A stretch of 64,000 nt of DNA from Corynebacterium phocae (GTDB taxonomy: Bacteria > Actinomycetota > Actinomycetes > Mycobacteriales > Mycobacteriaceae), in assembly GCF_008693075.1 (NCBI RefSeq), contig NZ_VXKJ01000053.1:1-64000 (forward strand). The letters are read 5' to 3'. The number at the start of each line of letters is the position of its first letter. The first letter of the stretch is position 1. Below the pieces are notes generated by a model. That model ran no database searches and was not told the DNA's origin. It saw only the letters and a list, made by a program, of their open reading frames with translations. The position numbers and the translations under genes were made by a program. Positions 43,585 through 52,073 of the stretch are shown here, piece after piece.

Positions 43585-44520
43585 TTACACCTCCGGGAGC
43601 TTATCGGTGGACTTGGGATAAGAAGGTTGGGCGCCAGGGGAGAGCGCCGCAAAGGCACCAACCCGGGCGGCGTGCTGGGCGGCACTAGGCAGGGAAGAGC
43701 CTTCCAAAAGCTTAGCCACCAGGGCGCCGGTAAAGGCATCACCCGCACCCGTGGTGTCCACCGCCGTGATATTCGGCGTGGGGATGTGCGCAATCCCGGG
43801 CGTGCCCGCCTCAGTCACCACCGCACCGCGGGCACCCAAGGTCAACACTACGGAGGCAAAGCCCAGTTTGAGCAACGTGGCCACCACTTCATCCGGGGAG
43901 GTGGGCATTTCAACAATCCCCAACTGACGGGCAACTAAGCCGGCTTCATGTTCATTGACAATTAGCGGGTTGGCACGGCGCAATAGGTCTGGATCAACTT
44001 CCACCACCGGCGCTAGGTTAACTACTACCCGGCTGCCGGAATTGCTTGCCAGCGCAACAGCCTCACCGAACCCATCCGAAGGAATCTCCCCCTGAAGAAG
44101 AACCACATCCGCACCCGCAATGACTTCCGCGTGCTGCTGCACAAAACCGGAATCCACCGCATGGTTGGCACCGGGGATAACGATGATGGTGTTTTCGCCG
44201 TCAGCAGCCACCGTGATAACCGCCAAACCGGTACTCGTGGCCTCCAGACGTTCCACATGATCAAGATTCACGCCTGAAGAGCGGAGGTGTTCCAACGCGG
44301 GTTCCGCGTAGGGATCATCACCAACCGCACCTACAAAGCTAACCTGAGCGCCCCTCAAGGCAGCAGCCACAGCCTGATTGGCACCCTTCCCTCCGGCCAG
44401 GATCTCCCCACCAGAGCCCATGAGCGTCTCCCCGGGCATGGGGTGCCGGTCAACGGAAACCATGAGATCAGCGTTGATGGATCCAACAACGGTCAGGGTG
44501 GGCGATTTCAGGTTGTTCAC
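43585..44520 (-). CDS. rbsK: Ribokinase
   Basis: 311 aa. Phosphorylates D-ribose to ribose 5-phosphate. PfkB-family motifs: NADLMVSVDRHPMPGET, GGKGANQAVAAALRGA, LVINLAPV-like VVVNLAPVVEVD, NEHEAG and the catalytic DTTGAGDAFTGAL. The GTG at 44520 was preferred to a TTG at 44541 because AAAGG lies 10 nt before it. It remains intact although rbsD behind it is broken; no ribose transporter or regulator is adjacent. Confidence 0.9.
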   Translation of the reverse strand: MNNLKSPTLTVVGSINADLMVSVDRHPMPGETLMGSGGEILAGGKGANQAVAAALRGAQVSFVGAVGDDPYAEPALEHLRSSGVNLDHVERLEATSTGLAVITVAADGENTIIVIPGANHAVDSGFVQQHAEVIAGADVVLLQGEIPSDGFGEAVALASNSGSRVVVNLAPVVEVDPDLLRRANPLIVNEHEAGLVARQLGIVEMPTSPDEVVATLLKLGFASVVLTLGARGAVVTEAGTPGIAHIPTPNITAVDTTGAGDAFTGALVAKLLEGSSLPSAAQHAARVGAFAALSPGAQPSYPKSTDKLPEV

Positions 44521-45561
44521 GGAATTTGTACCTTTACTCAAGTGTGGAGCTTTTACACTGAACTACGTTAGCGGTCGCTGCAATTACCACCTCTCCCAGA
44601 AATTCTGCGGTGGTAGCAACCCCCACCAATATAGCCTGAGCTTTTCCAACGGCTTTGGAGTCCACCTGTTCTGCCCGCTGCTTAAAGGAACCGACGGAGG
44701 TTTCTTTTCCACTGCACACTGCGCAAATCCAGAGCCACCACAACCGAGGTCCGTGATTTCCACGCCAGCTTTGCTCCCCGTTCCCCACTGGAGTTTGTTT
44801 ACTAAAACAGCGGAAACCTCCCAGGCAAAACGGTGGGCATTCACCGGGGCACCTCCGAAACCGGACACCAAACCAATGAGCACACCCAGGCCCCGGTCCT
44901 CCACATCTTCCGCATCCCCACCCTCGATGGCCAGGGGAGCAGGCCGGACCTCTTGTTGCACCCTGGCACGAACACCCACCAGTGCCTAGTCACGGGGTAT
45001 CTTGGCACCGTGGGCAGGGGACAGCACGGAACTTTCAGCACCGGCACAAATCAGCCACCACGCACTTTCGGTTCCTTTAAGAGACTTTCCCCGAGAAGGC
45101 CTGCGTGCAAAGAAACGGGACCACCACCGTCCCAGCACCCCTCCTTCGACGCGGAGGGCAGCGCACCGCGTTACCACGGACCACCGACCCTGGTGCGAAC
45201 TAATGAGCATGATTGAGTAGCCTTGGGTGGCCTCCTGGGACCTACCGAGTCCGCAAGGCTGCCGCAGTAGAGATCCCCCGGGGAGGATCAACGGGCCTTT
45301 AGAAAAGAAGAACGTGCGGCACTTACGTCCTAGCCAACTACTCCAATAACAAACTGCGGCTTTACCCCACCCATCATGACCCAAGTCACCCCCACTTAGG
45401 GGGTAAACCAAATCCCGGAAAAGTGCCGCGCCGCGCGATCCGCCCTGACCTGCAAAAACTCAAATTTCGGAAGAATTTTTACCCAAATTCCGGCCCCAAT
45501 TTTCCACCGCGCGAAAACACCATGTATCAATGCTGCTCAGAGGCCACGAAAACTGGCCAGG

Positions 45562-45668
45562 GTCGCGACTGTTTCCTCGCTAAGAAGCGAATTGAAACTG
45601 GCAGACCATTCGGGAGACGATGTAAGCCGTGCCCTGTCGCGACTGTTTCCTCGCTAAGAAGCGAATTG
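45562..45668 (+). CRISPR. Two-repeat, one-spacer CRISPR-like relic
   Basis: A 37-bp unit at 45562-45598 begins GTCGCGACTGTTTCCTCG and ends GAATTGAAAC. It recurs at 45636-45668 with 33 identical bases; only the last four differ. A 37-bp unique sequence separates them. Inside the unit TCGCT, loop AAGA, AGCGA forms a hairpin followed by exactly ATTGAAAC, the 8-nt 5' handle common in type I and III crRNAs. A decayed 3' end of the last repeat is usual for arrays. No cas genes are in the window. Confidence 0.65.
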
Positions 45669-45825
45669 CTGCAGCTACACCTCGCGGTCTTGGGGGCGGT
45701 TGTTTGCTCGCGGTGAATGTTGGTTTGGCCCTTGGGTTGTCGCGGTGGTGATAGCGTCACTGTGTCGAATCTGGTGTGTAATGGGCTTATGTGTCAAAAC
45801 CTTGGCGGAGGGTGGGGATCACCGG

Positions 45826-45838
45826 TAGATTAAGCAGT
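45826..45838 (+). promoter_or_regulatory. Leaderless-type promoter of P5
   Basis: TTGGCG at 45802-45807, 18 nt, TAGATT at 45826-45831, then 7 nt to the ATG. Confidence 0.55.
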
Positions 45839-47398
45839 ATGAACGACCAGGATCCCTTTGCAATTCTCAAATCTGCGCTGTCTGCTTCCAACCCTCAGCC
45901 GCTCTTAGATATCGCCGCGACCTTCATCGGAATGATGGAAGAAGACCCGGGGATGGCCCCCAAGTTTATTGAGGGGCTGATTTCCGCTGAGCGGCGGGAA
46001 AATGTGGCCGTTCTGTACGTGCTCAAGGAATTGACCAACAATGACATCCTGGCCAAGCGCATTGACAAGGCCCTGAAGAAAAATACTCACCAGCTGCCAA
46101 AATGGTTGCCCCAGCTGGGGGAGATGAAGGTACTTGATACCGCAATTGAGGCAAAGCAGTGCGTGGGTGACGTGCACTACTACGCGGCAGAGATAGACAT
46201 CCCGGGGGCACCGTTGGTTACCGCCAATCTTTCCATCAATCTTAACGTCGGCGGGACTGTTTTTGATTTCTTCATCGCCCCGGGTGACCTAAGCTACGTG
46301 CTCGAGGAGCTGAAGAAAGACGAAACCATCCAGAGCATCGACTCTATTTCTTTGGGCAAGTTGGCTCGAGCATATAAGGAAACCTCGTTGGCAGAGGAGC
46401 GCCTGCCTAATCAGGTGTACCGTGAAACCTGGCCCAACGGTAGGCCTATCTTCGATTGGATTCAAAGGCACCTGCCCGAGCCCGAGCCTGCGGAGGATAC
46501 CCAATCCAAGCTAGGTGACACCGCAGCACTGGCCCAAGAGTTTATCGAAGAATTGAAATTAGACGACGATGATGCACTTCGCGCAGAAGGTTTGATCTTT
46601 GTAAGCAAATCGCTTGGCTGCGGGGACCCTTTGCGCTGGTCACCACTACGCGTGGAAATAATTTTTAATGCGTACTCTTCAAATCTAAGTGCGAGCGAAA
46701 TAGTGGAAGATGGCATTCCGTCTATTTTACGCAAGCTTATTGTTTGGGCGGGCAAGCGTAACAATACGCCGAATGAGTTCGTGGAGCTAGCGCTAGAGGC
46801 CGTAGACGAGGAACAGGCAAAACTACTCATGAAGGGGTTTTCCCGGGAAGATAGCAATTTCTCACCCATGGATTCCGGCCGAATATTTGAGGAGTTTCTT
46901 CAGGACGCTATTGATGCGCCCTATGAAAAGCCATCACCTACGGTATATTTGTCCGGTAAGGTTGATGACCACCCATTGCCGGACGACGAGTCCGTGGACA
47001 TGTCCACCGTCCCTGATGACCTGAAGGAGAAGGTTAAGGACTGCCTGGAACAGATAGATAAATTCTTCGAGGGAAAGTTTTTTGAAGATCTGGAGACTAA
47101 GACGGTAGCCACCCGGCTATTGAGCCGCACATTGGAGACCAATCCGGGATTTATCAAAGACAACCGTTCCTCGGCAGCGCGTAAGGCGGGGGTGCTGCTA
47201 ACGGTAGCGCTGGAGTTCGATGACAGATTTGATCCCTGCGAAATAGTTGAGGAATCCCTGGAGCTGCGCACCTCGTTGGAGAAAAAGGTGGAAACCTTCT
47301 CCAAAAAATTCCTTGCTGATAAGGAGTATCTGGAGGAAAACGCCGCGCGGTTTTTGACCTCCTCCCGTCGGGCGCTATTCAACGCCCGCGGCTACTAA
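45839..47398 (+). CDS. Paralogue P5 of the P1-P4 family
   Basis: 519 aa. SNPQPLLDIAATFIGMMEEDP at the N-terminus (in part), GDVHYYAAEIDIPGAPLVT, NVGGTVFDFFIAPGD, TWPNGRPIFDWIQRHLPEPEP, CGDPLRWSPLRVEIIF, PSILRKLIVWAGKRNNTPNEF, and C-terminal NPGFIKDNRSSAARKAGVLL with LELRTSLEKKV. The C-terminal helical domain resembles the DUF6398-type pattern (low confidence). ATG 45839 was chosen from TAGATT 7 nt upstream. It continues the P1-P4 strand and order after the 4.6-kb insertion. Confidence 0.7.
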   Translation: MNDQDPFAILKSALSASNPQPLLDIAATFIGMMEEDPGMAPKFIEGLISAERRENVAVLYVLKELTNNDILAKRIDKALKKNTHQLPKWLPQLGEMKVLDTAIEAKQCVGDVHYYAAEIDIPGAPLVTANLSINLNVGGTVFDFFIAPGDLSYVLEELKKDETIQSIDSISLGKLARAYKETSLAEERLPNQVYRETWPNGRPIFDWIQRHLPEPEPAEDTQSKLGDTAALAQEFIEELKLDDDDALRAEGLIFVSKSLGCGDPLRWSPLRVEIIFNAYSSNLSASEIVEDGIPSILRKLIVWAGKRNNTPNEFVELALEAVDEEQAKLLMKGFSREDSNFSPMDSGRIFEEFLQDAIDAPYEKPSPTVYLSGKVDDHPLPDDESVDMSTVPDDLKEKVKDCLEQIDKFFEGKFFEDLETKTVATRLLSRTLETNPGFIKDNRSSAARKAGVLLTVALEFDDRFDPCEIVEESLELRTSLEKKVETFSKKFLADKEYLEENAARFLTSSRRALFNARGY

Positions 47399-47423
47399 GC
47401 GGCTGTTGGTCTGAACCCCGGCG

Positions 47424-47448
47424 CTCCCGGGCACTTAAGGCCCGGGAG
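47424..47448. terminator. Hairpin between P5 and the aminotransferase gene
   Basis: CTCCCGGGC, loop acttaag, GCCCGGGAG: perfect 9-bp stem between converging genes; no strong T-tract. Confidence 0.6.
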
Positions 47449-47537
47449 GTGTAAAGGCAAACTACGCTGCGCAACCGCTCCCAGTTCTGGCGTGTTTTTG
47501 GCAACCGCCTGCGTGAGCTACTGGGGGCGCGCCCCGC

Positions 47538-48596
47538 TTACACCGCAGTGACGGCTGCCCACGCGCGGAGGAAGGCATCAGTTTCCTGTGCGGTGGTGGC
47601 GGTGATCCGAATGCCCTCATCAAAGGCGCGCACGAGGACACCCTCCGCAGCGAGATTCTTGGTCACTTCCTGGGGCGTGCCAAGACAGGCGGCTAGAAGG
47701 TTCTCCCGCGGGATCCACACCAGGTTGGCTTCCGAATGCGGCACACCGAAGTCCGCTAGCTCCGCCACTAAGCGATCGCGTTCAACGATGGTTTCCGCAA
47801 TGCGGGACTGCAGGCTGCGCTGCGATTGGATGGAGGCAATGGCACCCGCCTGAGCAATGGCGTTGACGTTGAAAGGCGTGGAGGTCCTTGCAATAGCCGC
47901 GATGATGTCTTTGTCACCAAAGGCGTAGCCCACGCGCGCGCCGGCTAAGCCGTAGGCCTTGGAGAAGGTGCGCACCCCAATGACGTTGGGGTACTTCTTC
48001 ATCACCTCAGTCGAGACGGGGGAGTCTGCGGCGCGGTTGTACTCAAAATAGGCTTCATCGAGCGCAACTAGGACGTTGGCGGGGATTTGGTCCATGAAGG
48101 CCGCGAACTCCTCAGTGGTCACGGTGGTGCCCGTGGGGTTGTTCGGATTGCACACGAACACCAACTTGGTTTTGTCAGTGACCGCAGCGGCCATGGCTGG
48201 CAAGTCCACCCGGTGGTCCGCGTCCAGGGGTACCGGCACCGGGCGTGCGCCCACCATCAGGGCAAAAATGGGGTAGGCCTCAAAGCTGCGCCACGGGAAA
48301 ATTACCTCATCACCGGGCTGACATGTTACCTGCGCCAATTGCTGGCACACCGTGGTGGAACCGTTGCCCACCAATACCTGTTCCGGGGAATAGCCCAGGT
48401 GATCTGCTAGCACCTGGCGCAGTTTAGACACACTCATATCCGGGTAACGGTTGGCGCATGCGGCGGCGTCCTGCATGGCCGTAACCACCTCCGGGAGGGG
48501 AGGGTGCGCAGATTCATTCGAGGAGAGCTTGACGGCGTTTTCATCTACTGCGCCGGGGATGTAGGTGGGAAGTAGATCTAGGTCATCTCTAAACAT
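47538..48596 (-). CDS. pat: Aromatic amino-acid aminotransferase (HisC-like, Pat)
   Basis: 352 aa, fold-type I PLP aminotransferase. KLSSNESAHPPLPEV and NRYPD are subgroup features; PLP-lysine in RTFSKAYGLAGARVGY; VFVCNPNNPTGT binds PLP. The length and sequence match the corynebacterial Pat group that acts on phenylalanine and tyrosine. GGAAGGAACC precedes the ATG. It is placed 33 nt after the keto-acid decarboxylase gene on the same strand, so the two would act in sequence. Confidence 0.85.
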   Translation of the reverse strand: MFRDDLDLLPTYIPGAVDENAVKLSSNESAHPPLPEVVTAMQDAAACANRYPDMSVSKLRQVLADHLGYSPEQVLVGNGSTTVCQQLAQVTCQPGDEVIFPWRSFEAYPIFALMVGARPVPVPLDADHRVDLPAMAAAVTDKTKLVFVCNPNNPTGTTVTTEEFAAFMDQIPANVLVALDEAYFEYNRAADSPVSTEVMKKYPNVIGVRTFSKAYGLAGARVGYAFGDKDIIAAIARTSTPFNVNAIAQAGAIASIQSQRSLQSRIAETIVERDRLVAELADFGVPHSEANLVWIPRENLLAACLGTPQEVTKNLAAEGVLVRAFDEGIRITATTAQETDAFLRAWAAVTAV

Positions 48597-48629
48597 GGGT
48601 GGTTCCTTCCAAGAATTGACGTAGGTTCC

Positions 48630-50309
48630 TTAGCTTTCATTGCGGGGCCCGCGGGGGCCAAAGTCAAAGTCGGCGGTCAACGGACCGAAGGCCTTGAGTC
48701 CTTGCGGGGCGTCAAAAGGATCGAGGTGCAACTCCACGAACGCGCCGTGGTCAGCGGTGGAAAGTTCCTCCAGAATCTCTGCCAGCTGGCCCTCAGTGCG
48801 GGCGCTGTAGGACTTCATGGTGGTGTCCCGCTTGAAGACCTTTGGCAGCGCACCGTAATCCCAGTCCTGGATGTCGTTGTACTCCTGCTCCATGCCCAGG
48901 ATGTAGCGCTCAATGGTGTAGCCCCGGTTATTGAGCAAGAAGATGATGGGCTTGAGGTCCTCGCGGAGGATGGTGGAAAGCTCCTGGACGGTGAGTTGGA
49001 AAGAGCCATCACCAATAAAGAGAAGGTGGCGGCGGTCCGGGTTGGCCAGCTGCGAACCCATCACGGCAGGAAGCGTGAAACCGATGGAGCCCCAGATAGT
49101 GGAGTTGATGTACTGGACGCCCGCGGGCATGGGCCACGGGCTCAGGCCGATGTTGGAAGTGCCGGCCTCCGCCACCACTACGTCATCCTCCCGGATAAAG
49201 TTCAAGATTTGGCGCCACAGCCGCTCGTGCTTTAGCTCTGCGTCCTTGCGCACCCTTTGCGCCGGCAGCTTAGGCTTGGGGTCCTCAACCTTCTTGGTAG
49301 CCGCCGGAATACGCTCCGCCAGCTCTTCGAGCAACTCCAGTGTGTTGATTCCCACGAAGTATTCACCGGCAATGGAAATATGCTGGTCACCGAAGTTGAT
49401 CTTGTTTTCTTCCCGCAGGGTATGGGTAAAGGAACCGGAGTTGACCTCAATGAAGCGTGGGTTGGTGGTGAACACCAGATCCGAAGCCTCCACACGCTCT
49501 TGCACACCAGGGGCGGAAGCGGCACCGTTGTAGGTACCAATGAACAGTGGGTTGCGCTCGTCCAAAATGGCTTTACCAGAGGCCAGCTGGGTGTACGGCA
49601 GCTGGGCTTTTTCCACGATGACACGGAACAAGTCTGTGAACTTGTGCCTATCAGTATCCTGATCCACCATCAAGATGGGGTCTGTAGCTGTGCTGAGCTT
49701 GGCCAAGACGGCATCGGCAGCAGCTGCCAAGCGTTCCTTGTCTGAAGATGCCAAGCTAGTGTCAAAGTCGTGCTCCGGGACCTCAATCGTGAGGTGGGTG
49801 ATGTCAGAGGGGATCTGGATGTGTACGGGGCGCTTTTCCCGCAGACAGGTGTGCAACGCGCGGTCTATCTCCTCAACCACATTCATGGGCGTGACGCGGA
49901 TAGCTAGCGCAGTGAACTGGGAAATGGCGTCCAGCATGTTCGTGTAATCACCGTCCGCCAGGGTGTGGTGCAGCTGCCAGCCGTGCTCGGTTGCGTACAG
50001 CGGCGGCGCACCTGCCAGCGAAACCACGGGCACGTGCTCGGAACGGGAGCCAGCTATTCCGTTGATGGCGGAGAGCTCACCCACGCCGTAGGTGGTCAGC
50101 AGAGCCCCCACGCCCCGCTGGCGTGCGTAGCCGTCCGCTGCATAGGCGGCGTTGAGCTCATTGCACGTACCCACAAAGCGGATGTCTTCAGCGGCATCAA
50201 TTTGTTCCAGGAAGCTCAAATTGAAGTCCCCCGGGACGCCGATGATCTCATTAATTCCGATGGCCTTGAGCCGGTCCAGGATAAATTCCCCAATAGTGGT
50301 AGTACGCAT
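48630..50309 (-). CDS. ThDP-dependent 2-keto acid decarboxylase (indole/phenylpyruvate type)
   Basis: 559 aa. Pyruvate-decarboxylase/IpdC architecture. Catalytic Glu in GTCNELNAAYAADGYAR; HH pair in GWQLHHTLADGD; the ThDP/Mg site is GDGSFQLTVQELSTILRE with LNNRGYTIE. Size and the HHTLADGD motif match indolepyruvate/phenylpyruvate decarboxylases. Next to pat and a permease, it should turn aromatic 2-keto acids into aldehydes (Ehrlich pathway). Pyruvate itself cannot be excluded as a substrate. Confidence 0.85.
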   Translation of the reverse strand: MRTTTIGEFILDRLKAIGINEIIGVPGDFNLSFLEQIDAAEDIRFVGTCNELNAAYAADGYARQRGVGALLTTYGVGELSAINGIAGSRSEHVPVVSLAGAPPLYATEHGWQLHHTLADGDYTNMLDAISQFTALAIRVTPMNVVEEIDRALHTCLREKRPVHIQIPSDITHLTIEVPEHDFDTSLASSDKERLAAAADAVLAKLSTATDPILMVDQDTDRHKFTDLFRVIVEKAQLPYTQLASGKAILDERNPLFIGTYNGAASAPGVQERVEASDLVFTTNPRFIEVNSGSFTHTLREENKINFGDQHISIAGEYFVGINTLELLEELAERIPAATKKVEDPKPKLPAQRVRKDAELKHERLWRQILNFIREDDVVVAEAGTSNIGLSPWPMPAGVQYINSTIWGSIGFTLPAVMGSQLANPDRRHLLFIGDGSFQLTVQELSTILREDLKPIIFLLNNRGYTIERYILGMEQEYNDIQDWDYGALPKVFKRDTTMKSYSARTEGQLAEILEELSTADHGAFVELHLDPFDAPQGLKAFGPLTADFDFGPRGPRNES

Positions 50310-50389
50310 TAAATCTTGTCCTTTCTAAGTCTTGGTTTTTAGGTTCTAGCTTAGGCTTGAGTCTCCGTAGACCTAAGCCTGTGCTTGTC

Positions 50390-51823
50390 TTAAGCCTTCG
50401 CACGCCTTCCGGCGGCCTTGCGCACGAACCAGAGGGCCACCAGGGCAAGGACCCAGAGCGGCAGGGCGATGGCGGCCTGTTGGTAGTCTGCCAGCCTAGT
50501 CATCAGCACCACGATCATCGCAAAAAATGCCAGGCAGAAGTAGTTTGCCAGCGGGTACAGCGGAGCCCTGTAGCTAGGTTCGTGGCCCTGAGTCTTCATC
50601 AGCTTGCGGAACTTCAAGTGGGAAATCACAATGGACGACCAGGAGATGATTTCAGCTCCCACGATAATGGCAATGAGGATGATGAGGATACGGCCCTCAA
50701 ACAAATAGTTAAGCAAGACGGCTGAACCCATGAGCAAGCAGTTGAAAAGCAGGGCCCTCACCGGGACGCCCTTGGCGTTGGTAGCGGTGAATAGGTTGGG
50801 GGCCTGGCCGCCCAGGGCAAGATCGCGCAACATGCGGCTGCCGGAGAAGGTCATGGTATTGAACACTGACATCGCGGCTACCAGAATGATAATATTCAGG
50901 CCGGTGGCGGCGCTAGTGATACCCAACGTGGTCAAGGTCCGTACGAACGGGGAAGTGGCCGTGTCCATGTGCTCCCACGGGCTCAGCAACACAATGATGG
51001 AAATACCGCCGATATAAAAGACCAGGATGCGCCAGATGACCGAGTTGATGGCACGAGGCAAGGTTTCCGCTGGGTCCTCCGCCTCACCTGCCGCAGTACC
51101 AATGGATTCAATACCACCAAAGGCAAAGAGCACAGCCACTAGGGAGATGAGTATTCCGTAGGTACCCATGGGGAAGAAGCCGCCGTGTTCAGTGATATTG
51201 CTTAGACCAAGTGCGGGTTCGGGCGTCATGCCCAGCACAATTGCTATACCCACAACGATCATCAGGATGAGCGCCGCGATTTTCAGGAAAGACAGCCAAA
51301 ATTCCGTCTCCGCGAATGCGCCAACGTGCACCAGGTTCAGAACCATCACCAGAACCAAGGTCACCAGGGCGGTAATCCAGTGTGGGAGATCCGGGTACCA
51401 AAAATCCATGATGGTGCCCGCCGCTGTTAGTTCCAGCATTCCCACCACGATGGTGGTAAACCACCAGTTCCAGCCGGTGATGAAGCCGGCCAGTGGTCCG
51501 ATGTAGGTGCGTGCGTAGGCGCTAAAAGAGCCGGAGACGGGGTGCTCAACTGCCATCTCACCCAGCATCCGCATCATGAGGTAGATGACAAAGCCCGCGA
51601 TGGCAAAGGAAAGAATGACCGCAGGGCCTGCCTGTTGGATGGCAGCGCCGGAGCCCAGGAATAGGCCGGTTCCAATTGAGGAGCCAAAGGCAATCATCTG
51701 CAAATGGCGGGACTTCATCTTTCTTTGCAGGCCTTCATCTATTTCCAACCCCGAGGGGCGGGCTGCACCAGATGAGGTATTCGCGGTTGGTAGTTTCTTG
51801 GGCGACTGGTCTTTAAATGCCAT
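50390..51823 (-). CDS. Amino-acid permease (APC superfamily, AAT family)
   Basis: 477 aa, 12 predicted membrane helices. Family signature MIAFGSSIGTGLFLGSGAAIQQAGP near residue 43 (in part) and HPVSGSFSAYARTYIGP. Members import aromatic amino acids, proline or GABA; with the decarboxylase and aminotransferase downstream, aromatic amino acids are the best guess. GGGGCAGCGC precedes the ATG. A 7-bp hairpin (agcccac/gtgggct, 51868-51887) lies in its leader. Confidence 0.85.
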   Translation of the reverse strand: MAFKDQSPKKLPTANTSSGAARPSGLEIDEGLQRKMKSRHLQMIAFGSSIGTGLFLGSGAAIQQAGPAVILSFAIAGFVIYLMMRMLGEMAVEHPVSGSFSAYARTYIGPLAGFITGWNWWFTTIVVGMLELTAAGTIMDFWYPDLPHWITALVTLVLVMVLNLVHVGAFAETEFWLSFLKIAALILMIVVGIAIVLGMTPEPALGLSNITEHGGFFPMGTYGILISLVAVLFAFGGIESIGTAAGEAEDPAETLPRAINSVIWRILVFYIGGISIIVLLSPWEHMDTATSPFVRTLTTLGITSAATGLNIIILVAAMSVFNTMTFSGSRMLRDLALGGQAPNLFTATNAKGVPVRALLFNCLLMGSAVLLNYLFEGRILIILIAIIVGAEIISWSSIVISHLKFRKLMKTQGHEPSYRAPLYPLANYFCLAFFAMIVVLMTRLADYQQAAIALPLWVLALVALWFVRKAAGRRAKA

Positions 51824-52037
51824 GCGCTGCCCCTTTCTTTCCGTTCAATAAGTGGTTGTGCCGCGAAAGCCCACTCCACTGTGGGCTGTCGCTATTGCCA
51901 CTACGCAAGCCGGTGGCAAGGAAAATGCAGGAATACGGGATCCAGCCCGAAAGGCAAAGAGATGGCACTTACAAGTCCACGGCTAGTGTGACTTACATCT
52001 AATTCCCTAGGTTCATTATCCTGCGCCACTATTGGAC

Positions 52038-52073
52038 TTGTCACTGCACCGTTGTAGGAACTAGATTTGACAT
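52038..52073 (+). promoter_or_regulatory. Leaderless promoter of the PucR-type regulator
   Basis: TTGTCA (52038-52043), 18-nt spacer, TAGATT (52062-52067), 6 nt to the ATG. No ribosome-binding site. Confidence 0.6.

Larger units (their letters stand above)
44521..45838. other. Gene-poor stretch with CRISPR-like relic
   Basis: About 1.3 kb. Frames here are long only because of GC content; none has a start site with a ribosome-binding site or a recognised motif. A minus-strand frame (45411 to 44584) is open except for one stop at 44986-44988, and may be a decayed gene. A 6-bp hairpin ACCCCC/GGGGGT lies at 45388-45404, and a more AT-rich section (45450-45545) precedes the CRISPR-like repeats. 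Confidence 0.4.

Noticed and set aside
44584..45411. Possible decayed gene on the minus strand upstream of rbsK
   Set aside because: Open except for one stop, but composition and lack of any recognisable motif or start signal do not support a gene.
45562..45668. Type I-E CRISPR array
   Set aside because: Repeat sequence and 37-nt length do not match the 28-29-nt I-E repeats usual in corynebacteria; the ATTGAAAC end points to other types.
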